Assembly (NCBI GenBank): GCA_023443865.1
Contig: JAEZST010000011.1
Location: 248,001-312,000 of the forward strand
Direction: 5' to 3'
Length of the DNA: 64,000 nucleotides
From: Spirochaetota bacterium
GTDB taxonomy: Bacteria; Spirochaetota; Spirochaetia; Treponematales; Treponemataceae
Shown here: one piece after another, positions 8,097 through 16,760 of the stretch
Layout: every line of letters begins with the position of its first letter
How positions within the stretch are numbered: the stretch's first letter is position 1
Notes under the pieces: generated by a model
The model's input: the letters and a program-made list of their open reading frames with translations, nothing else
Told to the model about the DNA's origin: nothing
The model's database searches: none
Made by a program: the position numbers and the translations under genes

Positions 8097-9113
8097 TTAA
8101 TACTTGACCCGCGGGTCGACGAACGCGTACAGGATATCCACCAGGAGCGATATCAGGCTCACGAGCAGCGCGTACACCACGATGACGCCCTGGATGACGG
8201 GATAATCGCGCAGGTAGATCCGTTCCAAAAGGAGCCGGCCGATACCCGGCCACGAGAAGGTGGACTCGGTGAGGATGGCCCCCGCGAGCAGCGTGGCGAA
8301 CTGCAAGCCGAGCATGGTGAGCACGGGGATAAACGCGTTCTTGAGCGCGTGGAAATACACGACCCGGTCCTCGGGAATGCCCCGCGCCCGCGCGGCGAGC
8401 ACGAAATCGCTTTTAAGCGTATCGAGCATGTTCGCCCGGGTTAGGCGCAAAAACACGCCGGAAAGGGTTACGCCCAGGGTAATGGCCGGCAGGAAAAGGT
8501 GCAGGGCCACGTCCGCGAAGGCCGACCAGTTGCCGGCCAGAAGCGTATCGACGAGGTAAAAATTCGTGACCGCGAAATCCGAGGCGAACACCCGGGAACC
8601 GGTACGCCCGGATATGGGGAGCACGCCGAGCCAAATGCCGAACACGAGCTGGAGCATGAGGCCCATCCAGTACACCGGCACGCAGTACACGATATTGCCG
8701 TACAGGCGAATGCCGAAATCGCGCTTATGCTTACGCTTGCTCGCGGCGTAGGCGCCGAGGGGAACCCCTATCAAGAGGGTAAAAATCATGCCGAAGAGGG
8801 TGAGCTCCACGGTGGCGGGAAGTTTTTCCCTGATCGGATCGATCACCCGCTGCTTGTATATCATGGACTCGCCCAGGTCAAAGCGGGCAATCTGTCCGAG
8901 GTAGTCGATGTATTGGAAAAAGAGGGGCTTATTGAGGCCGAGCTCTTCCTGTTTTTGGGCGATTACCTCCGCGGGGGCGTGATCGCCGAGCATGGCCGAA
9001 ACGGGGTCGCCGGGCATAACGCGGATCACCACGAACACGAGGCTCAGCAGAATGAAGAGCATCGGTATCGTCATGACCGTCCGGCTTACGATGTATTTAA
9101 GAAGGTTATTCAT
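8097..9113 (-). CDS. Peptide ABC transporter permease (OppB/DppB type)
   Basis: Inner-membrane permease, 338 residues. It starts with the family N-terminus, a first membrane helix (about 10-30) followed by VIRVMPGDPVSAMLGD, and then five more helices. The EAA-type coupling loop is AARARGIPEDRVVYFHALKNAF, followed by a helix ending GPGIGRLL-like (SWPGIGRLL). AAGGA precedes the ATG at 9113. Between it and the substrate-binding protein upstream lie two strong hairpins, which probably let the binding protein be made in larger amounts than the membrane parts. Confidence 0.93.
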   Translation of the reverse strand: MNNLLKYIVSRTVMTIPMLFILLSLVFVVIRVMPGDPVSAMLGDHAPAEVIAQKQEELGLNKPLFFQYIDYLGQIARFDLGESMIYKQRVIDPIREKLPATVELTLFGMIFTLLIGVPLGAYAASKRKHKRDFGIRLYGNIVYCVPVYWMGLMLQLVFGIWLGVLPISGRTGSRVFASDFAVTNFYLVDTLLAGNWSAFADVALHLFLPAITLGVTLSGVFLRLTRANMLDTLKSDFVLAARARGIPEDRVVYFHALKNAFIPVLTMLGLQFATLLAGAILTESTFSWPGIGRLLLERIYLRDYPVIQGVIVVYALLVSLISLLVDILYAFVDPRVKY

Positions 9114-9133
9114 CGGTTCCTTGTAGCGTTAAT

Positions 9134-9249
9134 CGACGCGAAAAGGCCCCGTCCCTCGAACGGGCTCGGGGCCTTGAAGCGTCGCGTATCACGGCCGTTA
9201 CGGCCGAACCGGCGAGGGAACGCCCCGGAGGGCAGTTCCCGTTCGCCGG
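9134..9249 (-). promoter_or_regulatory. Two intercistronic hairpins between binding protein and permease genes
   Basis: The first hairpin pairs AAGGCCCCG (9143-9151) with CGGGGCCTT (9167-9175) and extends outward through CGACGC (9134-9139) and GCGTCG (9179-9184). The second pairs CCGGCGA (9209-9215) plus GGGAAC (9216-9221) with GTTCCC (9235-9240) plus TCGCCGG (9243-9249). Neither has a T-run. In related operons such structures stabilise the upstream SBP message or attenuate transcription into the permeases. Confidence 0.6.
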
Positions 9250-9255
9250 GCTAGG

Positions 9256-10830
9256 TCAGTTCATCTTCAGCTGGTCGTAGTTGAAAATGAGGGTCGGTCC
9301 GAGCTTGACTCCGGTAATGGAGGGCTTGGTGAAAATGAAGAGGTCGCCCTGCCATATCGGCACGGTCATGACCTCGTCGGCCCACATGGCCTGGACTTTC
9401 TCGAACACCTGCTTGCGCACGGCGGGATCGGTGCTTCCCTGCTCCTTGGCGAACAGGGCGTCCCATTCGGGGTCGGAGAAATAGATACCCATGCCGGCGG
9501 AACCGGAAGTGCCGGCGAAGGCCGCGGTATAGTTATCCGGATCGACGTAGTCGGGATACCAGCCGAGGAGGAAGGCGGGCATGAGCTTCTTATTCCAGTT
9601 ATCCTTATAGGTCGCCCACTCGGCGCTCTTGAGGGTCACCTTGACCGCGGGGCACGCGTCGAAGTTAGCCTTCAGGACCTCGGCCATGTTAACCTCGGTA
9701 TCGCCGTAGTGGCTCGGGGTGTACCAGAAATCGAAGGTCAGGGGCTTGTCGGCGGTGTATCCCTTGGAGGCGAGAAGCTTGGTCGCCAGCTCAACGTTGG
9801 CGTCGCCGAATACGGTTTTAAAGTTTTCGGTCTGGTACATCATGCCGTTGGGCACCATGGAGTAAAGGGGGCTATTCTGCCCGAGATACACCTTTTGGAT
9901 GATGTCGGGGCGATTGACGAGGGCCGCGATCGCCTGGCGAAGCACCTTGTCCTTGAACAGGCTCTCGCTGGTCTCGAAGCAGATGTAGCGGATCTGGGGA
10001 CCGGAGAGGCGGTTGGTGGTGAACTCGCTCTTGGCGGAGAGGTCCTTGATGTCGGAGGGATTAAGCGACTTGTACACCAGGTCGATCTCGCCCTTCTCGA
10101 AGGCCAGGCGCATGGTCGTGGCGTCGGCGAAGTAGCGGATAACGATTCGGCTTACGTCGGGCTTGTCGCCGTAGAAGGCGGGGTTGGCCTCGAAGATAGC
10201 CTCTTCGTCGCGCTTGAAGGAGGTGAGCTTGTAGGCGCCGAGACCGGAAAGGGTACCGCTCTTAAGCTCGGAGATATCCTTGATGATCTTGTCCGCCGGA
10301 AAGTCGTTGGGGTTTACCGGGAAGTAGGTCGGGGTAGCCGCGAGGGAGGGGAAGAACGCGCAGGGCTGCTTCAGGGTAAACACGACGGTCAGGTCGTCCT
10401 TGGCGGTTACTTCCTTCACGAAGTCGGAAACGAGCCAGGAAGGGTCGCCGCCGAGGGCGACGACGCGGTCGATGGACCACTTCACCACGCTCGCGGTGAG
10501 GGGGGTACCGTCGGTAAACTTCAGGTTCGGGCGAAGGTGGAAGGTAAACTCGTCGCCGGCGGGGTTCACGTCATAGGTAGAGGCGAGGCCGGGAACGATA
10601 TCCGTGGTACCGGGGGTATAGGCAAGGAGACCCTTGTCGATATTCTGGAAAACGTCCCAGGTATGAATGTCATAAGCGCTCGCGGGATCCATGTCGGACA
10701 CCTTGTCGGTAGTGCCGTACACGATTGTCTTGACGGTGCTCTTGGAAGCGGTAGCGGGCTTCGAGCATCCCGCCGCAAGCACCAGCGCCGCGGCGGTCAA
10801 TCCTAACATTACTTTAACGGCTTTTTTCAT
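9256..10830 (-). CDS. Peptide-binding lipoprotein (family 5 SBP, OppA/DppA type)
   Basis: Extracytoplasmic binding protein, 524 residues, that delivers peptides to the permease pair. The N-terminus is a lipoprotein signal (MKKAVKVMLGLTAAAL then LAAGC, Cys about 21). The mature part has family 5 features: DMDPASAYD, a RPNLKFTDGTPLTASVVKW segment with the KFxDGxPxTAxDV-like pattern, and a C-terminal lobe with GWYPDYVDPDNY. The start is the ATG at 10830 with AAGGAG seven nt upstream; the frame extends further upstream but has no ribosome-binding site. First gene of the A-B-C-D-F operon, behind a consensus promoter. Substrate specificity is unknown. Confidence 0.92.
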   Translation of the reverse strand: MKKAVKVMLGLTAAALVLAAGCSKPATASKSTVKTIVYGTTDKVSDMDPASAYDIHTWDVFQNIDKGLLAYTPGTTDIVPGLASTYDVNPAGDEFTFHLRPNLKFTDGTPLTASVVKWSIDRVVALGGDPSWLVSDFVKEVTAKDDLTVVFTLKQPCAFFPSLAATPTYFPVNPNDFPADKIIKDISELKSGTLSGLGAYKLTSFKRDEEAIFEANPAFYGDKPDVSRIVIRYFADATTMRLAFEKGEIDLVYKSLNPSDIKDLSAKSEFTTNRLSGPQIRYICFETSESLFKDKVLRQAIAALVNRPDIIQKVYLGQNSPLYSMVPNGMMYQTENFKTVFGDANVELATKLLASKGYTADKPLTFDFWYTPSHYGDTEVNMAEVLKANFDACPAVKVTLKSAEWATYKDNWNKKLMPAFLLGWYPDYVDPDNYTAAFAGTSGSAGMGIYFSDPEWDALFAKEQGSTDPAVRKQVFEKVQAMWADEVMTVPIWQGDLFIFTKPSITGVKLGPTLIFNYDQLKMN

Positions 10831-10859
10831 AAAAAAGCTCCTTGTGATGATGTACATTG

Positions 10860-10888
10860 AGTATAGTTATGCGTTTTACCGCTGTCAA
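10860..10888 (-). promoter_or_regulatory. Consensus sigma-70 promoter of the peptide-transport operon
   Basis: On the minus strand a perfect TTGACA (10883-10888) and TATACT (10860-10865) are separated by exactly 17 bp. Transcription should start near 10853, giving a leader of about 22 nt that carries the AAGGAG ribosome-binding site. This is the best canonical promoter in the window. Confidence 0.8.
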
Positions 10889-11003
10889 TTGAATATTTAT
10901 GCACGGAAGCGAGTTTGTAGTTTTTTAGAACTAACCTGACATGAAGCCAAAATTTGTCAGCCTTGTTCAACAGTGTCGTTAAAGCGAGAACAGTATAGCA
11001 AAA

Positions 11004-11030
11004 GAAAACGCCCCTCGGCGGGGCGTTTTC
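11004..11030. terminator. Intrinsic terminator after the chemoreceptor gene
   Basis: GAAAACGCCCC (11004-11014) and GGGGCGTTTTC (11020-11030) form perfect arms around a short loop. The structure begins two nt after the chemoreceptor stop codon, and on the minus strand it is followed by TTTTCTTTTGC. Confidence 0.85.
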
Positions 11031-11031
11031 A

Positions 11032-12888
11032 TTATTCCGTCTCTTTTTCGAGGGTAATGATACCCGAACCGGGGCGCTGGTCCGGAAGCTTGAAGAACTG
11101 AACCGACTCCACCAGGTACTCCGCCTGGGACGCGAGCTCTTCCGCCGTTCCGGCAAGCTCTTCGCTGGTCGCGGCGTTTTGCTGGATAATCTGGTCCATC
11201 TGCACGATTCCCTGGGAAATCTGGCTCGTTCCGTTTGCCTGTTCGGCGGACGCGGCGGCGATTTCCTGAATCAATTCCGCGGTTTTCTTAATGTCGGGCA
11301 GCAATTCCTTGATACTGGAACCCGCGTTCGCCGCGACCTGGACGCTTTCGGAGGATAGGGTCACGATCTCGCCGGCGGCGGACTGGCTGCGCTCGGCCAG
11401 CTTGCGCACCTCGCTGGCCACCACCGCGAAACCCTTGCCGGCCTCTCCGGCCCGTGCCGCCTCTATGGCCGCGTTGAGGGCCAACAGATTGGTTTGCCGG
11501 GCAATTTCCTCGACTATCCCGATCTTTTCCGCGATCTGCTTCATCATCACGACGGTCTGGGAAACCGCGGAGCCGGATACGTCGGCGGCATTGGTGACGT
11601 TTCGGGCCAGCTCGTTCGATTTTTGCGTATTCTCGGCATTCCGGTTGACCGTCGCCGAAAGCTGCTCGGTTGAGGCGGATATTTCCTCGGCGCTCGAGGC
11701 CTGCAGGCTGGAACCCTCAGAGAGCGCCTGGGCCGTGGTCGACAGCTGCTGGCTGCCGGTAGCCACCTGACCGCTCGCGAGCTGAATGCCGCTGACGATC
11801 TCGATAAGCTTGCCCACCATGGACTCGAGCGAACGGCCCATCGCCCCGAGCTCGTCGGTACGGGATATGATTTTTCCCTTTTCGACCAAGTCCATACCGG
11901 TCAGCCCGAGGTCTCCCTCGGCAAGCCGGTCTATGCCGAACCGAATAACCTCGATGGGCTTCACGATCGAGCGCGCGACCATAATGGATACGATTATCGA
12001 AAGGATGACGGACACGATCAGCGCGTTAAGCATGATTAGCAGTATCGAATTGGAGGTTTCCATGATTTCAGATAAGGGGAGAGCCGCGATGAGGGTCCAT
12101 CCGGGCGTTCCTTTTATCTTCTTGAAAATGCTCACAATGGTGGTACCGTCATCCCGCGTGTACGTTCCGCCGCCCGACTCCTCGTTTATGATAGACGTGG
12201 CAAGCGCTCCGATCCCCTTCCAGCCCTGCGATTCAAGTTCGAAAAGCTGCATCTGCATGACCTTTGAGGGATCGGGATGCGCGATAACGAGGCCGTTCTT
12301 GTCCACGATCCAGCCATACCCGGTCTTCCCGAGCTTGATGCGGTTCACGATGGAGCCGAAATTGATAAAATCGAGCTGATAGCCGATCAGGCCGCGGATC
12401 TTTCCGTCGGGCCCGCGCACGGTGTGCACGAGGTGCGAAACCAGCTTACCCGTATCCTTGGACTGGACGGGCTCGCCAACCACGTAGTCCTGCCCGCCAA
12501 AGCCGAGCTTCAGGTATTCCCGGCCGGCCGCGTTCCCGCGCAATCCCTCGGAGGTAATATAGTCGCCGTTGGGCCAAAACCACACGACGATATTAACGCC
12601 CTCGGGTTTCTCCTGGCCGAGCAAGGCGACCGTCTGGGTAATCGTATCCGTATCCCCTTCCTTCAGCTGCTTTTTGACCGAGTGAAACACTAACTGCTGT
12701 TTCAGGGAATCCATATAGCTCCCTATTTCGTCGTTTCTCGCGCTGACGACGTCGGACATTAATTGGCCGATCGCGGTGGGGACCCGCTGGCTGATCGTCA
12801 AAAAGACGATGCCCGACAAAAAAAGAAGGACCACGGCCACGAAGGCGGTAAGCATGACGGACACCCGTGCGGTAAGGTTCATTTTCAT
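11032..12888 (-). CDS. Methyl-accepting chemotaxis protein with dCache sensor
   Basis: Inner-membrane chemoreceptor, 618 residues. Layout: membrane helix 1 (about 9-31), extracytoplasmic double-Cache-like domain (about 35-280, with GKTGYGWIVDKNGLVIAHPDPS typical of the membrane-proximal Cache module), membrane helix 2 (about 285-305), HAMP (with IVKPIEVIRFGIDRLAEGDLG) and a long cytoplasmic signalling coil. The conserved hairpin tip for CheA/CheW is present (QTNLLALNAAIEAARAGE, then GKGFAVVASEVRKLAERS). No C-terminal CheR-tethering pentapeptide is seen; the tail is ITLEKETE. GAGG lies seven nt before the ATG. It is monocistronic, with a terminator directly behind it. The ligand is unknown; dCache receptors often bind amino acids or small acids. 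Confidence 0.95.
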   Translation of the reverse strand: MKMNLTARVSVMLTAFVAVVLLFLSGIVFLTISQRVPTAIGQLMSDVVSARNDEIGSYMDSLKQQLVFHSVKKQLKEGDTDTITQTVALLGQEKPEGVNIVVWFWPNGDYITSEGLRGNAAGREYLKLGFGGQDYVVGEPVQSKDTGKLVSHLVHTVRGPDGKIRGLIGYQLDFINFGSIVNRIKLGKTGYGWIVDKNGLVIAHPDPSKVMQMQLFELESQGWKGIGALATSIINEESGGGTYTRDDGTTIVSIFKKIKGTPGWTLIAALPLSEIMETSNSILLIMLNALIVSVILSIIVSIMVARSIVKPIEVIRFGIDRLAEGDLGLTGMDLVEKGKIISRTDELGAMGRSLESMVGKLIEIVSGIQLASGQVATGSQQLSTTAQALSEGSSLQASSAEEISASTEQLSATVNRNAENTQKSNELARNVTNAADVSGSAVSQTVVMMKQIAEKIGIVEEIARQTNLLALNAAIEAARAGEAGKGFAVVASEVRKLAERSQSAAGEIVTLSSESVQVAANAGSSIKELLPDIKKTAELIQEIAAASAEQANGTSQISQGIVQMDQIIQQNAATSEELAGTAEELASQAEYLVESVQFFKLPDQRPGSGIITLEKETE

Positions 12889-13037
12889 ACGGTAACCTCA
12901 AACTATTTAAAAATGGGCCGATAGGCCAAGAAGGCACAGCCTGGCAAAACCTATAACTGTTTGAAGTATCGCGGATAGAATTTGAAAAAGCAAACGCTGC
13001 CGGTACCGATGTAGGGGGCCGTGCGCCGAACGCGCCC

Positions 13038-14096
13038 TTAGGGCCTAAACTTCCCGGAGAACACGAAAAACTCCTGCCGATTGTTGGCCAGTTGGAAGGG
13101 TTTCAGGTTTTCGAACCCGAGTTGCGCGAGCCTTTTTATATAGAAGGAAATTTCGGAAGCGTACTTCCAATCGTTTATTTTAAGGGTGAGAAATCCCCGA
13201 CGAACGGCGAGTTTCTTTCCATGGACCTCCCGAAGCAGTCCCAATACGTGCGAAAGCTCGCCCAGGGCGTCTTTCGGGGGGATGCTCATGTCCATAACGA
13301 TCCAGTCGGGGTTAACGCCATTGAGGTCTTCGCGGGTCACGTAGCGGGCGGGCTTGCGGATATGGGAAAAAAGGGGATTCCCGGCGATGGGTTCGGCCAT
13401 AAACTGCGGGTCTATGCCGGTCACGCGAAAACCCCGGTCCAGGAGCGCCGTGGTCGCCCCTCCGGGCGCGCAGCCGATTTCAAGGGCCTGCCAACCGGAC
13501 TGAACCACGGGCTTAAAGCGGAGAATCGCCTCTTCCAGCTTTAACCAAGCCCGGGAGGGAGCCGTCGAGGGCAGGGTTAATCCGGGGAGATTTCCCGGCA
13601 GGGGTAAAAGCCGGTCCGTTTGGGCATGGCGGCCCAGGAATACGTGAAAGTCGTCTATCCAGATTAGGTCGTACACCGTATCGCCGGCGGCGAGCCCGCC
13701 TGATAAGCTCGGGGCAGAATCGCCGCGGGCCGACAAAAAGGCCGCGACGTCGGGAACGGAACGGATCTTCTCGTCAAAGCAGTACCCGTCATGCTCGTCG
13801 CCCGGGACGAAGCGGTCCCGGTCGAAGGCATGGACGGTCGCCCCGGCGGGGACGCGGGAGAGCAGGCCGGGGAGCCCGGCGGGATCGCGGGTTTGATCGA
13901 CTACCTCCCCCCACAGGCGGGTAAATATCGGGGCGTTCAAGGCGAGCGGCGCGATCGAGGCGGGCTCTTCCTTGAAGGTAACGAAACCGGGTCGGGAAAA
14001 GGCGAACCGAAGTTCCGGGCATTCAGCGAGTACCTCGGCCTTTACGGCCTTTTCCGCGCCGACTTGGCAGGCGGCAAAATAAAAACGGGGAGTCAT
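13038..14096 (-). CDS. SAM-dependent RNA 2'-O-methyltransferase, RlmM/FtsJ-like
   Basis: A 352-residue protein that probably methylates a ribose 2'-OH in 23S rRNA. The C-terminal half is an FtsJ-type Rossmann methyltransferase: motif I is ALEIGCAPGGATTALLDRGF, followed by VTGIDP, the catalytic-site segment DWIVMDMSIPP and a later Lys in TLKINDWKY, fitting the K-D-K-E arrangement. The N-terminal half resembles the substrate-binding region of RlmM (C2498 of 23S rRNA) rather than the smaller RlmE. The start is the ATG at 14096 (MTPRFYFAACQVGAEKAVK): no Shine-Dalgarno sequence is present and a -10 hexamer lies six nt upstream, so the mRNA may be leaderless. The upstream open frame crosses the divergent gene's promoter and is rejected. 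Confidence 0.65.
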   Translation of the reverse strand: MTPRFYFAACQVGAEKAVKAEVLAECPELRFAFSRPGFVTFKEEPASIAPLALNAPIFTRLWGEVVDQTRDPAGLPGLLSRVPAGATVHAFDRDRFVPGDEHDGYCFDEKIRSVPDVAAFLSARGDSAPSLSGGLAAGDTVYDLIWIDDFHVFLGRHAQTDRLLPLPGNLPGLTLPSTAPSRAWLKLEEAILRFKPVVQSGWQALEIGCAPGGATTALLDRGFRVTGIDPQFMAEPIAGNPLFSHIRKPARYVTREDLNGVNPDWIVMDMSIPPKDALGELSHVLGLLREVHGKKLAVRRGFLTLKINDWKYASEISFYIKRLAQLGFENLKPFQLANNRQEFFVFSGKFRP

Positions 14097-14102
14097 GGCG
14101 CC

Positions 14103-14108
14103 ACTATA
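14103..14108 (-). promoter_or_regulatory. -10 hexamer six nt upstream of the methyltransferase ATG
   Basis: TATAGT on the minus strand is followed by six nt and then the ATG at 14096. No good -35 hexamer is visible at 16-18 bp. It faces a similar element serving the divergent hydrolase gene. Confidence 0.4.
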
Positions 14109-14200
14109 CCGCGCTGACGGCACTTGGGTATAGCGGGAGCGCCCGACACGAGGTCGCTCTCGCCCCTCTATCGTACCGCGCTGTTCAGAAGCCCCCGTTG

Positions 14201-14209
14201 TGCTATCAT
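14201..14209 (+). promoter_or_regulatory. Extended -10 seven nt upstream of the hydrolase ATG
   Basis: TGC-TATCAT (14201-14209) is an extended -10, which can compensate for a poor -35 (TGTTCA at 14182-14187, 16 bp upstream). Seven nt separate it from the ATG at 14217, so the transcript would be leaderless. Confidence 0.5.
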
Positions 14210-14216
14210 TGTGCGT

Positions 14217-15032
14217 ATGTCCCGAATACAAACCCTTCTAAACGCCGGAAAGCGCAAGGCGTTTCCCGCCGCGGCCCTTGAACCCTGTCTTCCCTTCTCC
14301 ATTGAACCGCCCGGAGCCACGGAAGCGGTACTGCTCTTGCACGGCTTTACCGGCAATCCCTCGGAGATGCGACCGGTAGGAGAGGTCCTTTCCTCGATGG
14401 GATACGCCGTGCACGCGCCCCGATACCCCGGCCACGGCTCGACCCGTGAGGATTTTTACGCTACCGACTCGTCGGACTGGGTTCGTTCGGCCTTTGACGC
14501 CCGAATGAACCTCGCGGCCCGCTATGAAACGGTACACGTCGTGGGCCATTCGATGGGCGGCGTTATCGCCTCGGCGGTGGCTTCGGTCTTCCCGACCCCG
14601 CGACTCATTCTGCTTTCGCCGGCATTTAAGCTCGCGATTCCCGGAGCCAATCTTACGCCCTTTCTCGCGCCCTTCAAGAAAACCCTGTACACAGATAAAA
14701 AACCCACGGCGATGGACCAGACCGATCCGGTGAGGAAGGCCCTGTACGAGGAATACTGGAAGGACGACCTTATTCGGCCCACCGCGAGCCTGGTGAGCCT
14801 TTCGCGCCGGGCGAGGCGAAACCTGCGCCGGGTGGAATCGAAGGTACTCGCCCTTTTGGGCGGCGCAGACCCGACGGTGCCTACCTCGGTGGAAAAAGTG
14901 CTCAGGAAATATCTATCCCGCTCCGCGTCGCTGAGGATCGAAACCTTGCCGGAGGCGGGACACCTCTTTCCCTTCGACGGGAACGCCGCGGTTACCGCGA
15001 AAATCATTACCGATTGGATGACCGCTGAGTAA
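14217..15032 (+). CDS. Alpha/beta hydrolase, monoacylglycerol lipase/carboxylesterase type
   Basis: A 271-residue cytoplasmic serine hydrolase. The oxyanion-hole segment is LLLHGFTGNPSEM, the nucleophile elbow GHSMGG (Ser112), the acid GGADPTVP (Asp218) and the base EAGHLFPFD (His249), so a full catalytic triad can be placed. Length and motif spacing match the Est30/monoacylglycerol-lipase subgroup, which cleaves short to medium acyl esters. The start is the ATG at 14217 (MSRIQTLLNAGK), which has an extended -10 seven nt upstream and no Shine-Dalgarno sequence. It is divergent from the RNA methyltransferase and has no obvious operon partner. Confidence 0.85.
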   Translation: MSRIQTLLNAGKRKAFPAAALEPCLPFSIEPPGATEAVLLLHGFTGNPSEMRPVGEVLSSMGYAVHAPRYPGHGSTREDFYATDSSDWVRSAFDARMNLAARYETVHVVGHSMGGVIASAVASVFPTPRLILLSPAFKLAIPGANLTPFLAPFKKTLYTDKKPTAMDQTDPVRKALYEEYWKDDLIRPTASLVSLSRRARRNLRRVESKVLALLGGADPTVPTSVEKVLRKYLSRSASLRIETLPEAGHLFPFDGNAAVTAKIITDWMTAE

Positions 15033-15072
15033 TAGCCCCCGGGTGACACTTTCCCCGACATTCCGGGTTAAA

Positions 15073-15101
15073 TTGTCATGCCCTGTCTTTTGTGCTAGGG
15101 T
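15073..15101 (+). promoter_or_regulatory. Predicted promoter of the Lol-like envelope operon
   Basis: TTGTCA (15073-15078), a 17-bp spacer and TAGGGT (15096-15101) with an upstream TGC extension. The leader of about 30 nt ends in AAGGA, six nt before the ATG at 15138. Confidence 0.45.
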
Positions 15102-15137
15102 TCTAAAAAATACAAGATCAGCACCCAAGGAATAACG

Positions 15138-16760
15138 ATGTACGCAAAACTGATGGTTCGGGGCCTCTTGCGCCACCGAAAACGGGGTCGGCGCCTTTTC
15201 GCGCTCATGGCGCTGTGCGCCGCCGCCTTGGTCTTTCTCATCTCCTTCAGCAATGATTTTGCCCGGCAAAACCGGGACCAGTTCATCGCCCTGCAAAGCG
15301 GCCACCTGCGCGTGGTTCCTGCCGATTCCCCCATTCTCGCCGATTCATTCTCGGTCCTGGGAAAGGAGAGCGCGTCGTTTCTGAAGCTGGACGAATCCTT
15401 TAACCAGTGGCTCGCGATGCAGGACGAAATAGAGGGCGTCGCGCCGATAATCGAGCGGGTCGGCGCCTCGTACAATCTCGACGGGGAGTACGAGACGTGG
15501 ATGCCGCTGATCGCGATTCCCGCCGCCGCCCTACATAGGGTTTTTCCGATGGCGACGGTCGTCGCGGGTACGGACGACCTGACCTGGGCCCCGTTCATGC
15601 GCGAGGTACCGGTTCTTCGCCGGAAAATCGATACCCTGTTCGGCGGGAAAAATCCCGATACGAGCCGCCTTACCCGGGATGACTTCGCCTGTTCCGACGA
15701 CGATTTCCCGCGCGCGATACTGCGCTTCGGCAACGATTTCCTGAAAGCCTATCCCCGGGTTTTTCCCGGACGGGTCTTGCCCCCGGCCGAGCGGAAAAGG
15801 ATATTCCTCGATACGGTGGCCGAGATGCTCGCGGACCCCGAAATGCCGTCGAAGATCGATCCGGCGCGGTTCGAGACCTACGACTGGCGGCTCGACGACG
15901 CCATCACCGCCGCGCGTGAGAATACGGACGAAAGCCTCGTTTCCTTCTATAACATGCGCGTTCTTGACGCCCTGTACCCCGATCTGCTTTCGATGGTCAG
16001 CGAGCCGGTGCGCCCCGGACAGCGCGTATCCATCCAGATCGCCCCCTTCGAATCGGAGGGACCAATCACGCTTCCGATCGTGATTCCCGCCCGTTACGAA
16101 GGACTGGTTGAATTCGTGCCCCTTTATATGGCGAATAACTTCATCGACCTCAACGCCTTCCGCCATTATATGAACCTGAGCGACGACGACGCCACGTCAT
16201 TGGTAATCCGCCTCAAGGACGTAAACGACACGGACCCCATGAAGCGCCTGATCCAGGACCGGCTGAGGGAAATGGGTTCCGACGCGGCGGTGGTGGACTG
16301 GAAATTTCTCAATAGGCTCAGCCTGACCACCGGGACGGCCATGAGCGCCGTCATCTCTATCCTGATCGCCGTATTCGCGGCGATACTCCTTTTGTTCACG
16401 GTCAACCTGGTCATGACGTCGCTGGTGCAGCGTCGGCGCGAGATCGGCACGGGACTCGCCATGGGCTTGAGCGCCGGCCAAACGGTGTTCATCATGACCG
16501 GTGAAGTCGCGGTGATCGTGGGGCTTTCCAGCCTGGCCGGCGCCGCGATCGGCGCGGCGGCGGTTGCCCTCGCCGCCCGTTTCGGCGTGCCCGGAATGGT
16601 TTTCTTTTCGGGCGGCAGGCTGTACATGACGCCGCAATGGAAGCCGGTGATCCAGACGATCCTGATTCTCCTGCCCTCGTCGATCCTGGTTTCCCTTATT
16701 CCCCTGTCCCGGCTCCTGAAATGCCTGCCCGTGGACCTATTCAAAGAGGAGGCGCGGTGA
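15138..16760 (+). CDS. ABC transporter permease, FtsX/LolC-E type (large extracytoplasmic domain)
   Basis: Inner-membrane permease, 540 residues. It has the four-helix layout of the MacB/LolC/FtsX superfamily: a cytosolic basic N-terminus (RHRKRGRR), helix 1 at about 22-40, an extracytoplasmic domain of about 370 residues, then three helices (about 410-435, 455-480, 505-525). The cytosolic loop QRRREIGTGLAMGLSAGQ is the family's coupling-helix motif (RRxEIGxxxAxG). Its outer domain is about 120 residues longer than in the partner gene. It overlaps the next permease by one nt (TGATG). A partner ATPase follows two genes later, so the complex should extract or move a lipid-like or lipoprotein substrate rather than import a solute. 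Confidence 0.85.
   Translation: MYAKLMVRGLLRHRKRGRRLFALMALCAAALVFLISFSNDFARQNRDQFIALQSGHLRVVPADSPILADSFSVLGKESASFLKLDESFNQWLAMQDEIEGVAPIIERVGASYNLDGEYETWMPLIAIPAAALHRVFPMATVVAGTDDLTWAPFMREVPVLRRKIDTLFGGKNPDTSRLTRDDFACSDDDFPRAILRFGNDFLKAYPRVFPGRVLPPAERKRIFLDTVAEMLADPEMPSKIDPARFETYDWRLDDAITAARENTDESLVSFYNMRVLDALYPDLLSMVSEPVRPGQRVSIQIAPFESEGPITLPIVIPARYEGLVEFVPLYMANNFIDLNAFRHYMNLSDDDATSLVIRLKDVNDTDPMKRLIQDRLREMGSDAAVVDWKFLNRLSLTTGTAMSAVISILIAVFAAILLLFTVNLVMTSLVQRRREIGTGLAMGLSAGQTVFIMTGEVAVIVGLSSLAGAAIGAAAVALAARFGVPGMVFFSGGRLYMTPQWKPVIQTILILLPSSILVSLIPLSRLLKCLPVDLFKEEAR

Noticed and set aside
12901..12980. Flagellar/chemotaxis-type (sigma-28) promoter of the chemoreceptor gene
   Set aside because: A CGATA-containing block is present, but there is no TAAA at the required 15-bp distance.
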